Shown here piece by piece: positions 48,101 to 56,665 of a stretch of DNA of 64,000 nt. Source of the stretch: Haliclona indistincta (taxonomy: Eukaryota > Porifera > Demospongiae > Haplosclerida > Chalinidae); contig OZ024783.1 in NCBI GenBank assembly GCA_964017065.1, positions 14,382,040 to 14,446,039 of the forward strand, read 5' to 3'. Made by a program: the position numbers and the translations under genes. The stretch's first letter is position 1; each line of letters opens with the position of its first letter. Under the pieces are notes generated by a model. The model was not told the origin of the DNA, made no database searches, and was given only the letters and a program-made list of their open reading frames with translations.

Positions 48101-51100
48101 GCATACGAACCCCGCCCACACTTGCTTACGGCGGTTATAATTATCTGGCAAGGCAGAATGGTGATTCTGCGCTTGCTAGCTTACCGTTCTTCCAGACAAA
48201 TATGTGTTCTCTGTGATCTATACGGCGTGGCGATACTCAAGCTTGTGCTTGGTCACGTACGCTAACCACAGCTTGGTCACGTGCGTATTGCGCAATCACA
48301 ATAATTATTAATGGCGTCTAACACTTAGCTGACAATGGATCGCGATTGAGAAATCGCGGAATTTATATCGCTGTTTCGCTAAAAACTAAGTTCAAAAGGC
48401 ACATGCCAGGAGAATTTCACGACTGTTCGTGGGTGTTTTGGTCTCGGCACTGCTCACGTAAAGGTGCTAGGCGAGTGGAAGAAAGAAAGAAGAAAGAAAG
48501 AAGAAAACGAAGATGACGAAACTCGATTTTCACCGTTTCGAGGTTCGTCACTTTAGTAACAATCTCGAGCAATCTCCTTGCTACTGTAAGATGGGGCAAC
48601 GCCAGATAGCAGATTTAAGTGTCTTTGGACGTATAAAATTCATCACCAGGCGAAATATCAGCGTTTGAACGCTAATACATTGTATGTAGCCGCCATATTG
48701 TTTTCTCGTTCAACCCTACATAGGGAGACACTACCGTGTCTCCCTTATACGTCAAACCGATTCAAGCGAAACGGATTGGTTGAGAACGGTCCATTTACAT
48801 TGAGCTTGGAACGGTTCCAGAATCGTTCAAAGCTCAAATGTAAACGGACTGTTAGTTATGCACAAACCATAGATTGCCACAATCCGTGGATTTTGCTGCT
48901 CAAAGCATTGATCCGCGGATTGTGCAACTCACAATCACTTGTTCATTGTTGTTGATCATGAAGTTAATTCGTAGTGACCCCACACTGGAGTTACTACAGT
49001 CGATTGCTGCTGTGAGAGGTTATAGAATAAGGAAAACATGAATTTGACAGTGCTATTCGCAAGTGCAAGTAGCCAATGCGTTACCAAATCACGGAGGTGA
49101 CATCACAGCTTGACCCACATTTGACCCACATTCAGCTGAGCCAGATTTGGAACAGGCTGCTTTGAGAGTATCTTGGATGACTGACAGTGACAGCACTGCA
49201 ATAACATCAGGGGAAAATGAGAAAGAATGATAGACTCATAGCTTTGCAATTTGAAGATCGCATAAAAGAGCATATTGGACAGGAAATCACAGGGGGTTCC
49301 AGTACTAAAAGTTTCAGTCCCGAAGCCAAAAAAGAGGGTGGGTGGCGGGTTGGAAAAAGGTCCACTTATTGAAAAAATAGTACAGGGATTTTTAGGAGTT
49401 TCTGATCTATTTCAGACCAGATATGTCATATCATGTCCATTAAATCAGTTTATTTTCTGACAATATTCACCGGTAGAGTAGCTTAATTGCATCGTAATGA
49501 TCAATCATTGTTCATGTTGATTACAGTGAAGTGCCAATTTAATGAGATTCATAACTTTGCAAGTAGCTTCATTTTCTGTACTGTGGTATTATTTGTACAG
49601 GCGTGCTCCAGTATGCATTTTGTTTTGTCTATCGATAAACATCGATTATAGCAAGTTTCTGTCACAAAGTATTAGCTAAAGTGGAGCAGTGAGCTCGCCC
49701 AGCAAAGACAGGTTTGTGGCTGTTATCTCTAGTTTGGCTTGCTTGCTTGGGAAAGAACTTTGTTTACAGCTTACAAATTCCAGTGCGCACAGACGTATAG
49801 AGCGATTTTTCAATACTCCCTTGGTAACACTGCAAAACAGCAAGCCTAGGCCAGAAAATTTTTGTATTACGGAAATTTGCTCTTAAATAATTCTGTGGGC
49901 AAGATGCTGCTGCATCGCCGTAGTTATAAAGTCTAGTTATTAGAAAAATGCACGTTGCGTGGGTGTTGAATATTAACTACGTGCACCGCCACCTTAATAG
50001 TGTTCAGCAGGTGCTCAGCAAGTAACATAATAAGAAATTTTATATTTTTTTGAAACCAATATGTAAGATATCAAGTAAACTGAAGAAATAAACAGAAAAA
50101 TGCATACTCAAAAAACAAGCTAGCACTCAGTTAGTAGTTAGCTATACTTGCTCTACTAGCAGCGCACAAGGATACAACTATTGTGGAACTAGAGCTGAGA
50201 AATCAGGAGTTCTTAAAGCTGGAAATTTTAAAAAATCGAAGTCAAGAGGTACGTAGTGAAACTGCTGCAGCCTTGGGAAAGTAGCTGACCATGCATGCAG
50301 GCATTGCTTCTTGTTTGCTGTCATGGCTTGCCGCCTAAGTCTCTTGCTCTTTTCTGTTTTGCTGTGTGGTAGTCACAGAAGCCTGTTGTTTTAAAACCAC
50401 AGCCACAGTAACAGCGCTTGTTCTGCTGCTGCATAGCCATCGTTAGCATAGTATTCGCGATCGATGCATGAATATTAAGTATGTTGTATTGCGTGAATAT
50501 AATTAACACCATGAATAATCAAGCGCTGATAATGAATATCATTATATAATGATGCAAAATGACGTAGTGGGTGGTGGGTAACGGGGCAAACTGAAAAATC
50601 GGTCCGACGCTGGAACCTTCCCGGGAAATCACATAGCTTTTGGCATATTGCCCTGGGGTCACAGGGAAATATAGACAGTACTGCTAGCAGTGCCTTTGAT
50701 CTAAAGGTCTGCTATGATACAAGGGAATTTGGATACCTCATTACATCAAAGGCATAGTTTAAGACACAAAAAAAAAATTATTAACAATACTATTTGTGAC
50801 CGTACTTTCATAAATCAGGCTTATGGCTCAAATTTTAATTTTTCAAAAAATGCAACTTTAGCCAAAAACCTGAATATTTGTCTATATTGAGTTTTTACCA
50901 TTAGTGACTTGCAAATTGTCTAAGACATCTTCCTGCAAAGTTTAGTTGCCATTCCTTCTATGGATTCTGCATTACCAGACCATTTTAGCCAACTACGCCA
51001 TTGTGTTTCTATTGTGCTTATGAAAGAAAAGCACTATTTTCTCAGTTCCGTCTTTACATATATACTCACGTTTGAGCATCTATTACTCCTTTAAACAATA

Positions 51101-51388
51101 CCTGATTGAAAAGCAAAAGCTACAGACCTATTCTATAGACATTTGGCTACCTGTTGATATATTAATCTCAATTTTTGGATTCCAGACCATAAGCCTGATT
51201 TATGAAAGTACGGTCACATTTGTGTGTAAAAATGTGCTGTTAGTACCAAACTTGCTATTAGTTCATAGTGACACTACATGCAATGGTGTTTAATTTAAAT
51301 CTTGAATGTTTTTTCCCTTTTTTCTACATGCATATGAAAGGCATTCATAAGATTTGCTCGCCAAATCTTAGAAAAGAAATCAGCGAAA
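33156..51388 (+). CDS. Divergent Rab-like GTPase with transposon-swollen introns
   Basis: Exons 33156-33291, 33342-33469, 34401-34478, 37719-37808, 39385-39450 and 51341-51388 repeat the exon plan of the Rab gene at 26377, with the same phases and sizes of 78, 90, 66 and 48 nt for exons 3-6. All are open, giving about 182 residues before the tail. P-loop GDSRVGKS, YDVTDSDSF, GNKSDLDKRRE and ETSAK are intact. Switch I and II are not: EGTRTFVFSNCEIKLKIS..DETGY replaces the Rab WDTAGQ region, and the catalytic glutamine is gone. Exon 2 uses a GTATGT donor. The last intron is about 11.9 kb and holds Gypsy, LINE, Mutator-like and HLP insertions. A tail exon after 51388 is uncertain; a candidate near 51790-51888 could encode NSASQSSGG..FRCRFT. 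Probably an atypical GTPase that binds but may not hydrolyse GTP normally (inference). Confidence 0.7.
33601..34131. mobile_element. TTGTGGAAGGGTCTGGC-ended element in Rab-like intron 2
   Basis: Inverted ends TTGTGGAAGGGTCTGGC and GCCAGACCCTTCCACAA with TA on both sides (33599-33600, 34132-34133). 531 bp. A small open frame (33750-33935) has no recognisable domain. Confidence 0.75.
34655..35175. mobile_element. CTGCGTTCACACAGG-ended TA element
   Basis: Ends CTGCGTTCACACAGG and CCCGTGTGAATGCAG, TA on both sides (34653-34654, 35176-35177). Further GTGTGAACGCTGAACC and GTGTGAATGCAGC copies inside suggest repeated subterminal motifs. 521 bp, non-coding. Confidence 0.75.
35693..35831. repeat. GTTAACTCCCGGTCTC hairpin with CTCGGGCTCCGCCC loop
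   Basis: 139-bp near-palindrome; arms GTTAACTCCCGGTCTC and GAGACCGGGAGTTAAC at the outside, TGTGGTTAATTATGC and GCATAATTAACCAC nearer the loop. Resembles the smaller hairpin at 16680. Confidence 0.75.
36193..36638. mobile_element. Uninterrupted copy of element A
   Basis: CAGCAGCCCATCGAG at the left, CTCGATATGGTCCTG at the right, flanked by TGACAC/CGACAC (five of six bases identical). Interior matches the flanks of element B at 1569-1648 and 3156-3645. 446 bp; it supplies the pre-insertion sequence for element B. Confidence 0.8.
36911..37411. mobile_element. GGCATGCAACT-ended element, copy 1
   Basis: GGGCATGCAACTCCAATG..AATTGTAAACTGTTA at the left is inverted as TAACAGTTTACAATTCGCCC..GTTGCATGCC at the right. 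Interior shares TAGACATCCGGTTGCTCA and CTACCTACTGTTTGCA with 55777-56665. Confidence 0.7.
37455..37580 (+). mobile_element. HLP body fragment
   Basis: Retains TTTTCGTCATCTTC, a TTCTTTC tract, GGCGCCTTTA.GC.AGTAGTGCC and GTGCCTTTTGAACTTAGTTTTTAG in family order. No ends remain. Confidence 0.65.
38608..39292. mobile_element. PIF/Harbinger-like element with a Myb/SANT-like ORF
   Basis: Perfect inverted ends AGAGAGGTTAAGATCCACGT of about 30 bp and a 3-bp duplication AAT (38605-38607, 39293-39295). A 3-bp target duplication and a Myb/SANT-like ORF together point to PIF/Harbinger. No DDE transposase is present (685 bp). Confidence 0.65.
38741..39055 (-). CDS. Myb/SANT-like ORF inside the Harbinger-like element
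   Basis: 104-residue frame. The central part, FRWSAKLDIALCLEVFKTRP followed by DWEKVATSLC, has the tryptophan spacing and charge pattern of Myb/SANT-like DNA-binding domains that accompany Harbinger transposases. The N- and C-terminal parts look unordered and the alanine-rich end may be out of frame. Probably a remnant; the intact partner protein of such elements helps bring the transposase to DNA (family knowledge). Confidence 0.45.
   Translation of the reverse strand: MCDTDRSTILASVQYSFMPSLPPTLTMPGFRWSAKLDIALCLEVFKTRPQKTADWEKVATSLCAETAEQAPAALPKARGAATFILPLCSLHSSGSDTQQPAVVP
39929..40150 (-). mobile_element. Repeat family with CCCTTGCGCAGTATGCGC end, third copy
   Basis: Begins CCCTTGCGCAGTATGCGCGAGGG (partly palindromic) and continues homologous, inverted, to 7905-8165. 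It sits at the point where copy 1 of the duplication carries the R1 element. The far end is not defined. Confidence 0.6.
40790..41577 (-). pseudogene. Gypsy reverse transcriptase remnant
   Basis: The open part (41507-41127) contains SPWASPIALVKKKDGSLRFC, DYRKLN, the TTLDLRSGYWQ palm aspartate and FGLCNAPSTFQ motifs. Beyond it, in shifted frames, the YLDD catalytic box is visible near 41115 and an SFLG..YYRRFIPKF-type segment near 40850. Downstream domains are gone. Confidence 0.85.
41578..42755 (+). mobile_element. HLP family element inside Gypsy (HLP-4)
   Basis: Plus-strand TTAGG at 41578, preceded by A, through to TTTTCTTG at 42755, followed by T. The hairpin head is partly deleted. The Gypsy coding frame resumes across the insertion if exactly this segment is removed, showing no target duplication and an A/T target. 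The palindrome (42395-42755) has intact inner edges ATCCCTACATCAGTGGCTG and inverse. Confidence 0.8.
43395..43826 (-). pseudogene. Gypsy aspartic protease remnant
   Basis: The frame opens with FLLVDTGSVVTTV, the active-site D-T-G of retropepsins, and continues with ILGADFL, the second conserved signature. It then runs into unrelated sequence at about 43440, where the coding similarity stops. Confidence 0.75.
43879..44771 (-). pseudogene. Gypsy gag remnant
   Basis: Starts MAAPQLCASRPYSLREDFQ immediately downstream of the LTR. A capsid-like segment (DYKALSTALTERFSP and LSQRLQGERESLDEF) follows, and then a CCHC zinc knuckle of the form C-x2-C-x4-H-x4-C (CWCCGEESHYQRDC) near 44030. At least two frame changes and a stop interrupt it. 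The knuckle binds retroelement RNA in intact relatives. Confidence 0.75.
44789..44973 (-). repeat. 5' LTR of the Gypsy element
   Basis: 185 bp bounded by TG and CA (plus-strand TGTAGCGACTGC to GTTATCGTTACA). The gag start follows within about 20 bp, so the primer-binding region would be very close to the LTR edge. No second LTR was found. Confidence 0.65.
45240..45960 (-). pseudogene. LINE-like reverse transcriptase C-terminal fragment
   Basis: Minus-strand frames contain EKGASSWVSVLPLQDQNFHLHK (start near 45950) and later FNPLASS followed by YQKHECEKRRGYNKRVREIE and FSPLVFNTLG (45599-45408). These occur in this order downstream of the polymerase in a widespread group of invertebrate reverse transcriptases. 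The frame changes between the two blocks. Confidence 0.6.
46068..46299. mobile_element. piggyBac-like element R3, partial
   Basis: Inverted relative to R1: shares ATGCCAAAAG..GT.AGGGG and TTCGAACCC and ends GTTAAAGGG followed by TTAA (46300-46303). The other end is not recognisable. Confidence 0.55.
46558..47151. mobile_element. Mutator-like element with 9-bp target duplication and internal ORF
   Basis: Flanked by GAACACGCC at 46549-46557 and 47152-47160. Ends AAGAGTATATAATG and CATTATATACTCTT begin inverted repeats of about 110 bp that include GAAGTAACGTGACAGGCACGTGA. Long inverted ends plus a 9-bp duplication are the hallmark of MULEs. The interior carries a GC-richer open frame unlike its AT-rich surroundings. 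Confidence 0.75.
46727..46915 (+). CDS. 62-residue ORF within the Mutator-like element, possibly captured
   Basis: Starts MAKRPASPLEECVPKRMIPP and is higher in GC than the flanks. Composition looks like an ordinary protein N-terminus (charged, few low-complexity tracts). A weak resemblance of LQFDVVSTDKQARL to the start of tRNA-guanine transglycosylases was noticed but cannot be confirmed. It is a candidate for a host-gene fragment taken up by a Pack-MULE-like element; function unknown. Confidence 0.35.
   Translation: MAKRPASPLEECVPKRMIPPDDPGRVTVTSLAQAGRETFADKLQFDVVSTDKQARLLVVSSS
47161..47519. other. Interval without recognised features
   Basis: An open frame (47072-47452) begins inside the Mutator-like end and shows no domain. 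Nothing further seen. Confidence 0.4.
47520..48746 (-). mobile_element. HLP family element (HLP-5)
   Basis: Reverse orientation. Begins CAAGAAAATTAAAAAG, preceded by A; palindrome 47520-47912; body with CTCGCC.GGAGAATTTCACG-type block and GAAGAAAG tract; ends in hairpin GGGAGACACTACCGTGTCTCCC. Compensatory change is visible: the hairpin has A in place of G on one side and T in place of C on the other. Confidence 0.8.
48747..49514. other. Interval without recognised features
   Basis: No gene supported. It contains a few short inverted words (AACGGATTGG, ATCCGCGGAT) but no bounded element. Confidence 0.4.
49515..49998. mobile_element. GGTGGCGG-family element, second copy
   Basis: Right end GTGCACCGCCACCTTAA is intact, the left end is truncated (GTGCCAATTTAATGAGATTC). 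Interior follows 10472-11063 closely but lacks about 110 bp. Confidence 0.7.
50158..50512. other. Unassigned coding-like fragments
   Basis: Plus strand 50163-50261 reads KDTTIVELELRNQEFLKLEIL and meets a GTACGT donor-like site; the DTIVELE part resembles the start of the gag ORF of the tyrosine-recombinase element (61434). Minus strand 50512-50321 encodes a cysteine-rich CYCGCGFKTTGFCDYH segment. Neither was recognised; both may be retroelement debris. Confidence 0.25.
50620..50745. repeat. Second copy of the GTGCCTTTGATCTAAAGG repeat
   Basis: Same blocks as 4560-4745 (GGCATATTGCC, GGTCACAGGGAAAT, TGCTATGATACAAG). Confidence 0.5.
50795..51218. mobile_element. TGTGACCGTACTTTC-ended element
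   Basis: Perfect inverted ends of about 30 bp (TGTGACCGTACTTTCATAAA and inverse). Absent from the paralogous site at about 1495-1515 (ATTATTAGTGTGTAAAATTG), giving an empty site; ATTTGTG beside both ends may be the duplication. 424 bp, non-coding. Confidence 0.75.
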
Positions 51389-51952
51389 GTAAGTAACATT
51401 AATTTTATTTTTATGTCGTATGCCTGTTATGTTCTATTTTACTTATTTATGTGCATCATCAAGGTTTTAATATTTTCATCAACTGCACCCAATTAAGTAA
51501 TAGTTAATGTATGGTTCTGAGTGTATTATCGGATTTATTACCTAGGTCGCCAAAAAGGATTTCACAGTACGATATTTCCCATATCGCGTACCAGAATACT
51601 GCTATGATATGAAAAATATCGTACTGTGTTAGAAAGGTGACAAAATTAGGTGCCAAATTCAAACAATCAGGCATAGACAGTAGAATTGCAATCCCTAGCT
51701 ATAGAATTCTACTGCATGTAGATTGCCATTGCGCTCATCTCTCCACACATAGTACCACGTTCCATGCTCTCTCGTGCATTGTAGTATTGACAGGCAATTC
51801 AGCGTCTCAGAGCAGTGGTGGCGATTTTGGAGACGCTGGGAAGCCGGCACTACTTCAGCTTGCACTTTTTCGATGCAGGTTCACTTGATCGAACCATCAA
51901 GGAGTCTCATCTCGTCACCAACCACCAAATCCTTGGCTACTTCTATGTAGTA

Positions 51953-53166
51953 TTAGGGAGGCACGGTAGTGACTCCCGATGTAGGGATGAACGAGAAAAC
52001 AAGATGGCGGCTACATACAATGTATTAGTGTTCAAACGCTGATATTTCGCCTGGTGTTGAATTTTATACGTCTTTAGACACTTTGATCTACTCTCTGGCG
52101 TTGCCCCATCTTACAGTAGCAAGGAGATTGCTCGAAATTGTTACTAAAGTGACGAACCTGGAAACGGTGAAAATCGAGTTTCGTCATCTTCGTTTTCTTC
52201 TTTCTTCTTTCTTTCTTTCTTTCTTCTTTCTTTCTTCAACTCGCCTAGCGCCTTTACGCGAGCAGTGCCGAGACCAAAACATCCACGAACAGTCGTGAAA
52301 TTCTCCTGGCATGTGCCTTTTGAGCTTTGTTTTTAGCGTAATGGTGATCTAAGTTCCGCGATTTCTCGATCGTGATCCATTGTCAGCTTAGTGTTAGACG
52401 CCATTATTGTGATTGCGCAATACGCACGTGACCAAGCAGCTAAAGTATCGCTGCGCCGTGTGGATCACTATCACGGAGAACACACACCCGGCATTTGTCT
52501 GGAGTCTTCGAAGAACGGTAAGCTCGTGTAGGATCGCCATTCTGCACTTGCCAGATAATTATAACCGCCGTATAGGTCTACAAACAAGTGTGGGCGGGGC
52601 TCGTATGCACTGCATGCATGCGTAGGCGACCAGGCAGACCTGATACGTACAGCTTAACAATTTTAGCTACAAGTTTAAGAAAAGCCATCAACAACAGGAA
52701 TACTAAACTAATGGTGGAAACAAAGACTTCTCCGTACATGCATGATATTGAACTGCACTTCACTAAAAAGAAAAAAGGACACAAACAAGAAATTAAAAAG
52801 ATTTCTATCGGAATAAAAAGGATGTAGTGATGAAGAAATCTACCATTGTAAACCAACAAGGAACAAGCATAGAATGGGAACACGATTGACTTGCTAACAG
52901 ACCATAGATCCCTACATCAGTGGCTGTACATAAGATCAATATTTTGTCACAAGCTGAATTCTATTCAAAGTGTCAGTCAACAGTAAATAGCTTAACTAGC
53001 TATAGTCTGGCCACAGCAGCCACTGATGTAGGGATCTATGGTCTGTTAGCTAGTCAATCGTGTTACCATTCTATGCTTGTTCCTTGTTGGTTTACATTGT
53101 GAACCAGTGGTAGATTTCTTCATCACTACATCCTTTTGATTTCGATAGAAATCTTTTTAATTTCTT
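51953..53166 (+). mobile_element. HLP family element, first of a tandem pair (HLP-6)
   Basis: TTAGGGAGGCACGGTAGTGA start preceded by A, full body, palindrome at about 52790-53166. Shares with HLP-7 the unusual GTGACTCCC head and AGCTTTGTTTTTAG block, so the two are each other's closest relatives. Confidence 0.8.
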
Positions 53167-53188
53167 TATCATTAATGCATTAACTGTA

Positions 53189-54424
53189 TTAGGGAGGCAC
53201 GGTAGTGACTCCCTATGTAGGGATGAACGAGAAAACAAGATGGCGGCTACATACAATGTATTAGCGTTCAAACGCTGATATTTCGCCTGGTGTTGAATTT
53301 TATACGTCTTTAGACACTTAGATCTGCTCTCTGGCGTTGCCCCATCTTACAGTAGCAAGGAGATTGCTCGAAATTGTTACTAAAGTGACGTACCTGGAAA
53401 TGGTGAAAATCGAGTTTCGTCATCTTCGTTTTCTTCTTTCTTCTTTCTTTCTTCTTTCTTTCTTCTTTCTTTCTTCAACTCGCCTAGCGCCTTTACGCGA
53501 GCAGTGTCGAGACCAAAACATCCACGAACAGTCGTGAAATTCTCCTGGCATGTGCCTTTTGAGCTTTGTTTTTAGTGTAACGGTGATCTAAGTTCCGCGA
53601 TTTCTCGATCGTGATCCATTGTCAGCTTAGTGTTAGACGCCATTATTGTGATTGCGCAATACGCACGTGACCAAGCAATGGGTAGCGCACGTGACCAAGC
53701 AGCTAAAGTATCGCTGCGCCGTGTGGATCACTATCACGGAGAACACACACCCGGCATTTGTCTGGAGTCTTCGAAGAATGGTAAGCTCGTGTAGGATCGC
53801 CATTCTTCACTTGCCAGATAATTATAACTGCCTACAAACAAGTGTGGGCGGGGCTCGTATGCACTGCATGCATGCGTAGGCGACCAGGCAGACCTGATAC
53901 GTACAGCTTAACAATTTTAGCTACAAGTTTAAGAAAAGCCATCAACAACAGGAATACTAAACTAATGGTGGAAACAAGGACTTCTCCGTACATGCATGAT
54001 CATATTGAACTGCACTTCACTAAAAAGAAAAAAGGACACAAACAAGAAATTAAAAAGATTTCTATCGAAATCAAAAGGATGTAGTGATGAAGAAATCTAC
54101 CACTGGTTCACAATGTAAACCAACAAGGAACAAACATAGAATGGTAACACGATTGACTTGCTAACAGACCATAGATCCCTACATCAGTGGCTGTACATAA
54201 GATCAATATTTTGTCACAAGCTGAATTCTATTCTCAACAGTAAATAGCTTAACTAGCCATAGTCTGGCCACAGCAGCCACTGATGTAGGGATCTATGGTC
54301 TGTTAGCTAGTCAATCGTGTTACCATTCTATGCTTGTTCCTTGTTGCTTTACATTGCGAACCAGTGGTAGATTTCTTCATCACTACATCCTTTTGATTTC
54401 GATAGAAATCTTTTTAATTTCTTG
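53189..54424 (+). mobile_element. HLP family element, second of a tandem pair (HLP-7)
   Basis: Starts 22 bp after HLP-6 and is nearly identical to it over the body, with small indels in the TTTC tract and around 53690. Ends TTTCTTG, followed by T. Confidence 0.8.
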
Positions 54425-54529
54425 TGCTACTGGATTCTGTTCGAGGCATAATAAATACATGTACAAAATAAGGTATATCTGTCTTAAGTAGATTTCTGAT
54501 ACAGGATAGTTTGACCATAGATATTACAG

Positions 54530-55258
54530 TAAGGGATAGGAAAGTTTCCTCCTAATCAAAATGTATTACATGATGTCACATTGAGGTGGTCGATGCGTAT
54601 TACCGTGTGTAGGAGTGATTAATAATTAGCAGCAGACGAGTGCAGTGTAGTTTTTTGCCTGCACAGCTTTCTTTAGCTGTCTTTGGCCTATTCTAGTACA
54701 TTTATGTTGAAGATTGCTTGTTTCATACTACCGGCCTTGGATGGATACCAGTACTGGCACCTCACGGTAAACAGAAGATTTGTGAGTGTATTGGCGGATT
54801 ACAGATCTGTATACACAAATTCTCGAAGAGGCAAAGGTTCTATGACTTGATTTTGGTACCAATACAAAGCCATTAGTCGTCTTCGTGTACTGAACTAGTT
54901 AGTATACATGTATGTTGCCAACAGTATAATCTATCCACCATAGACTCGGAATTTGTCTCTTTGGTCAGGATTTTGTATACACAAGTTCTCCATACTGGCT
55001 GGATCAATGGCGCCTTGTAAGCTCTAAACCAGCGGTTCATACCCTACAATGTGTACTGGGATGGATATCCAAACAACTAGCCACTTGGTAGATTCTTGGC
55101 TGTGCTATCCGCAGTTATTCTCCGTTTATTTAAAACACATAGAGCACAATACACGGAATGCAGAAAATACACGAATAGTGCAATCGTCATGTGATGTCAA
55201 GGGTAATGCGCATCGACCACCCAATTAAGTGCGCCTTCCTATCCCGTGCTGTAATATC
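54530..55258. mobile_element. GATATTACAG-ended TA element
   Basis: Ends GATATTACAGTAAGGGATAGG and CCTATCCCGTGCTGTAATATC, TA on both sides (54528-54529, 55259-55260). GTGGTCGATGCG near the left and CGCATCGACCAC near the right extend the inverted repeat. 729 bp, non-coding. Confidence 0.75.
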
Positions 55259-55343
55259 TATACTGGAAGTAACCCTCAGCAGTTATGATAGCTCCCAGTT
55301 AATGCATATTAACTAATACTTATCCACACAAGCTTCCAGTTGA

Positions 55344-55396
55344 GTAGCCAAAAATAGCGTACAAGGGTGGAGCCCGAGTGAACTATTTTTGGCTAC
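55344..55396. repeat. GTAGCCAAAAATAG hairpin
   Basis: Arms GTAGCCAAAAATAG and CTATTTTTGGCTAC around a loop with GGAGCCCGAGTGAA; similar in style to the other GC-loop hairpins. Confidence 0.65.
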
Positions 55397-55528
55397 AAGA
55401 CCGGAAACGAGTGAAGTGAGTGATCTCCAATGTAAATCTCCAATCATCCGATGATGCATGAAGGAACCATACATTAATTTATACACCAATGCACATGCGC
55501 AACTTGCATGTGCTCAATCGATGCCAAG

Positions 55529-55664
55529 ATGGCAGCTGAAACTCTCCTCGAGAAACATCATTTCTCTGTCCCCAAGGCTTCTAAAAGGGGTAGAATCGAC
55601 ATATCCTACTTGCTAACTAGCTTTAGATTCCGTGGGTATTGCAACGATGAACCACAGTCACGCG
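55529..55664 (+). CDS. Putative first coding exon, unassigned
   Basis: ATG at 55529 opens MAAETLLEKHHFSVPKASKR and reaches PQSR before a good GTAAGT donor at 55665; 136 nt, phase 1, the same length and end phase as exon 1 of the Rab-like gene at 33156 but without a P-loop. Downstream sequence is transposon, and no second exon was found. It may be a real gene start with a large intron, or a stranded exon. Confidence 0.35.
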
Positions 55665-55776
55665 GTAAGTAGTTCACCGGTATGAACTTGTAGGGGTAGT
55701 GTTTCCTGGACGATCTCGTCTTGGGATAGTTTGCAAAATCTACCACAGAATTGATACAACAACGGCTTATCATGCC

Positions 55777-56665
55777 ACAAGCGGCAAAAGGCATGCAACT
55801 GCAATGTAAATCTTCAAAAGGCGAATTGAAAACTGTTATTAAAAATAGACATCCGGTTGCTCACGAGACATGTACATTCACTGACTTTTCCAATGGTCAA
55901 CAGATAAAGACAAATTCAAGCTACTGTGTTGTGCGCATGTGTATGACCGAAATTGAACCTAGCATGCTCTATTAATGAGACTTCATTAGAACTCCAAGAA
56001 CAACAAGCGTCGGGGGCACTACCTACTGTTTGCAACTGCTCGACGTCTTCCTCGTTGATCAAGATGCCACGAGCTATGTCTACAATGCTGTTGATTGCTA
56101 TACAAAGCTCCGGCGCGAACTCGCACGTCATTCAGATTTCAATGTTACGCCCACTGCAGATCATGTTTATTGCAATTGGTTGGCAAAAGCTGTTTCAAGC
56201 TGCAATAACTGTGGCAAACAACGTTGTAGCGACAATCTGATTGCTGCTATCGTCGTTTCTACTATCCAGGAATCCATAAGACACTTTTTCAACTGACGGA
56301 TGTCGATTTTCGAAAAACTCCGTTTTGCAACTCGGCGGAAAAGCAACACGCTTTTAAAAAATTGACGTTTAACAGTCTTTTGGCTAGTAGAAACGACGAT
56401 AGCAGCAGTCAGATTGTCGCTACAACGTTGTTTGCCACAGTTATTGCAGCTTGAAACAGCTTTTGCCAACCAATTGCAATAAACATGATCTGCAGTGGGC
56501 GTAACATTGAAATCTGAACGACGTGCGAGTTCGCGCCGAAGCTATGTATTTTTAAGTACACGTGATCAACCGGAAACTTTATTAAAGTTATAAATCTCTA
56601 AGAATAGTAACAGTTTATAATTCACCCTTTGTACTAGTTGCAACCCCTCTCACCGCTTCACAGCT
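55777..56665. mobile_element. GGCATGCAACT-ended element, copy 2, with a large internal palindrome
   Basis: Ends contain GGCATGCAACTGCAATG and an eroded inverse (GTACTAGTTGCAACCCC). The body matches 36911-37411 up to about 56060. A palindrome (56103-56540) replaces the middle. Confidence 0.65.
56103..56540. repeat. Palindrome nested in the GGCATGCAACT element
   Basis: Arms about 56103-56268 and 56378-56540 are near-perfect inverses (CAACGTTGTAGCGACAATCTG and inverse; TTGCAATTGGTTGGCAAAAGC and inverse). It generates mirrored ORFs on both strands, which are not genes. Confidence 0.8.

Larger units (their letters stand above)
39803..51490 (+). repeat. Segmental duplication, copy 2
   Basis: Counterpart of 1-3805 but expanded threefold by insertions: 39929-40150, Gypsy 40790-44973, LINE 45240-45960, Mutator-like 46558-47151, HLP-5, 49515-49998 and 50795-51218. 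Copy-1 elements at 212-684, 885-1472 and 1569-3645 are absent here. Confidence 0.75.

Noticed and set aside
56030..56469. Mirrored ORFs on both strands around 56.0-56.5 kb
   Set aside because: They arise from the inverted duplication and have no domain.
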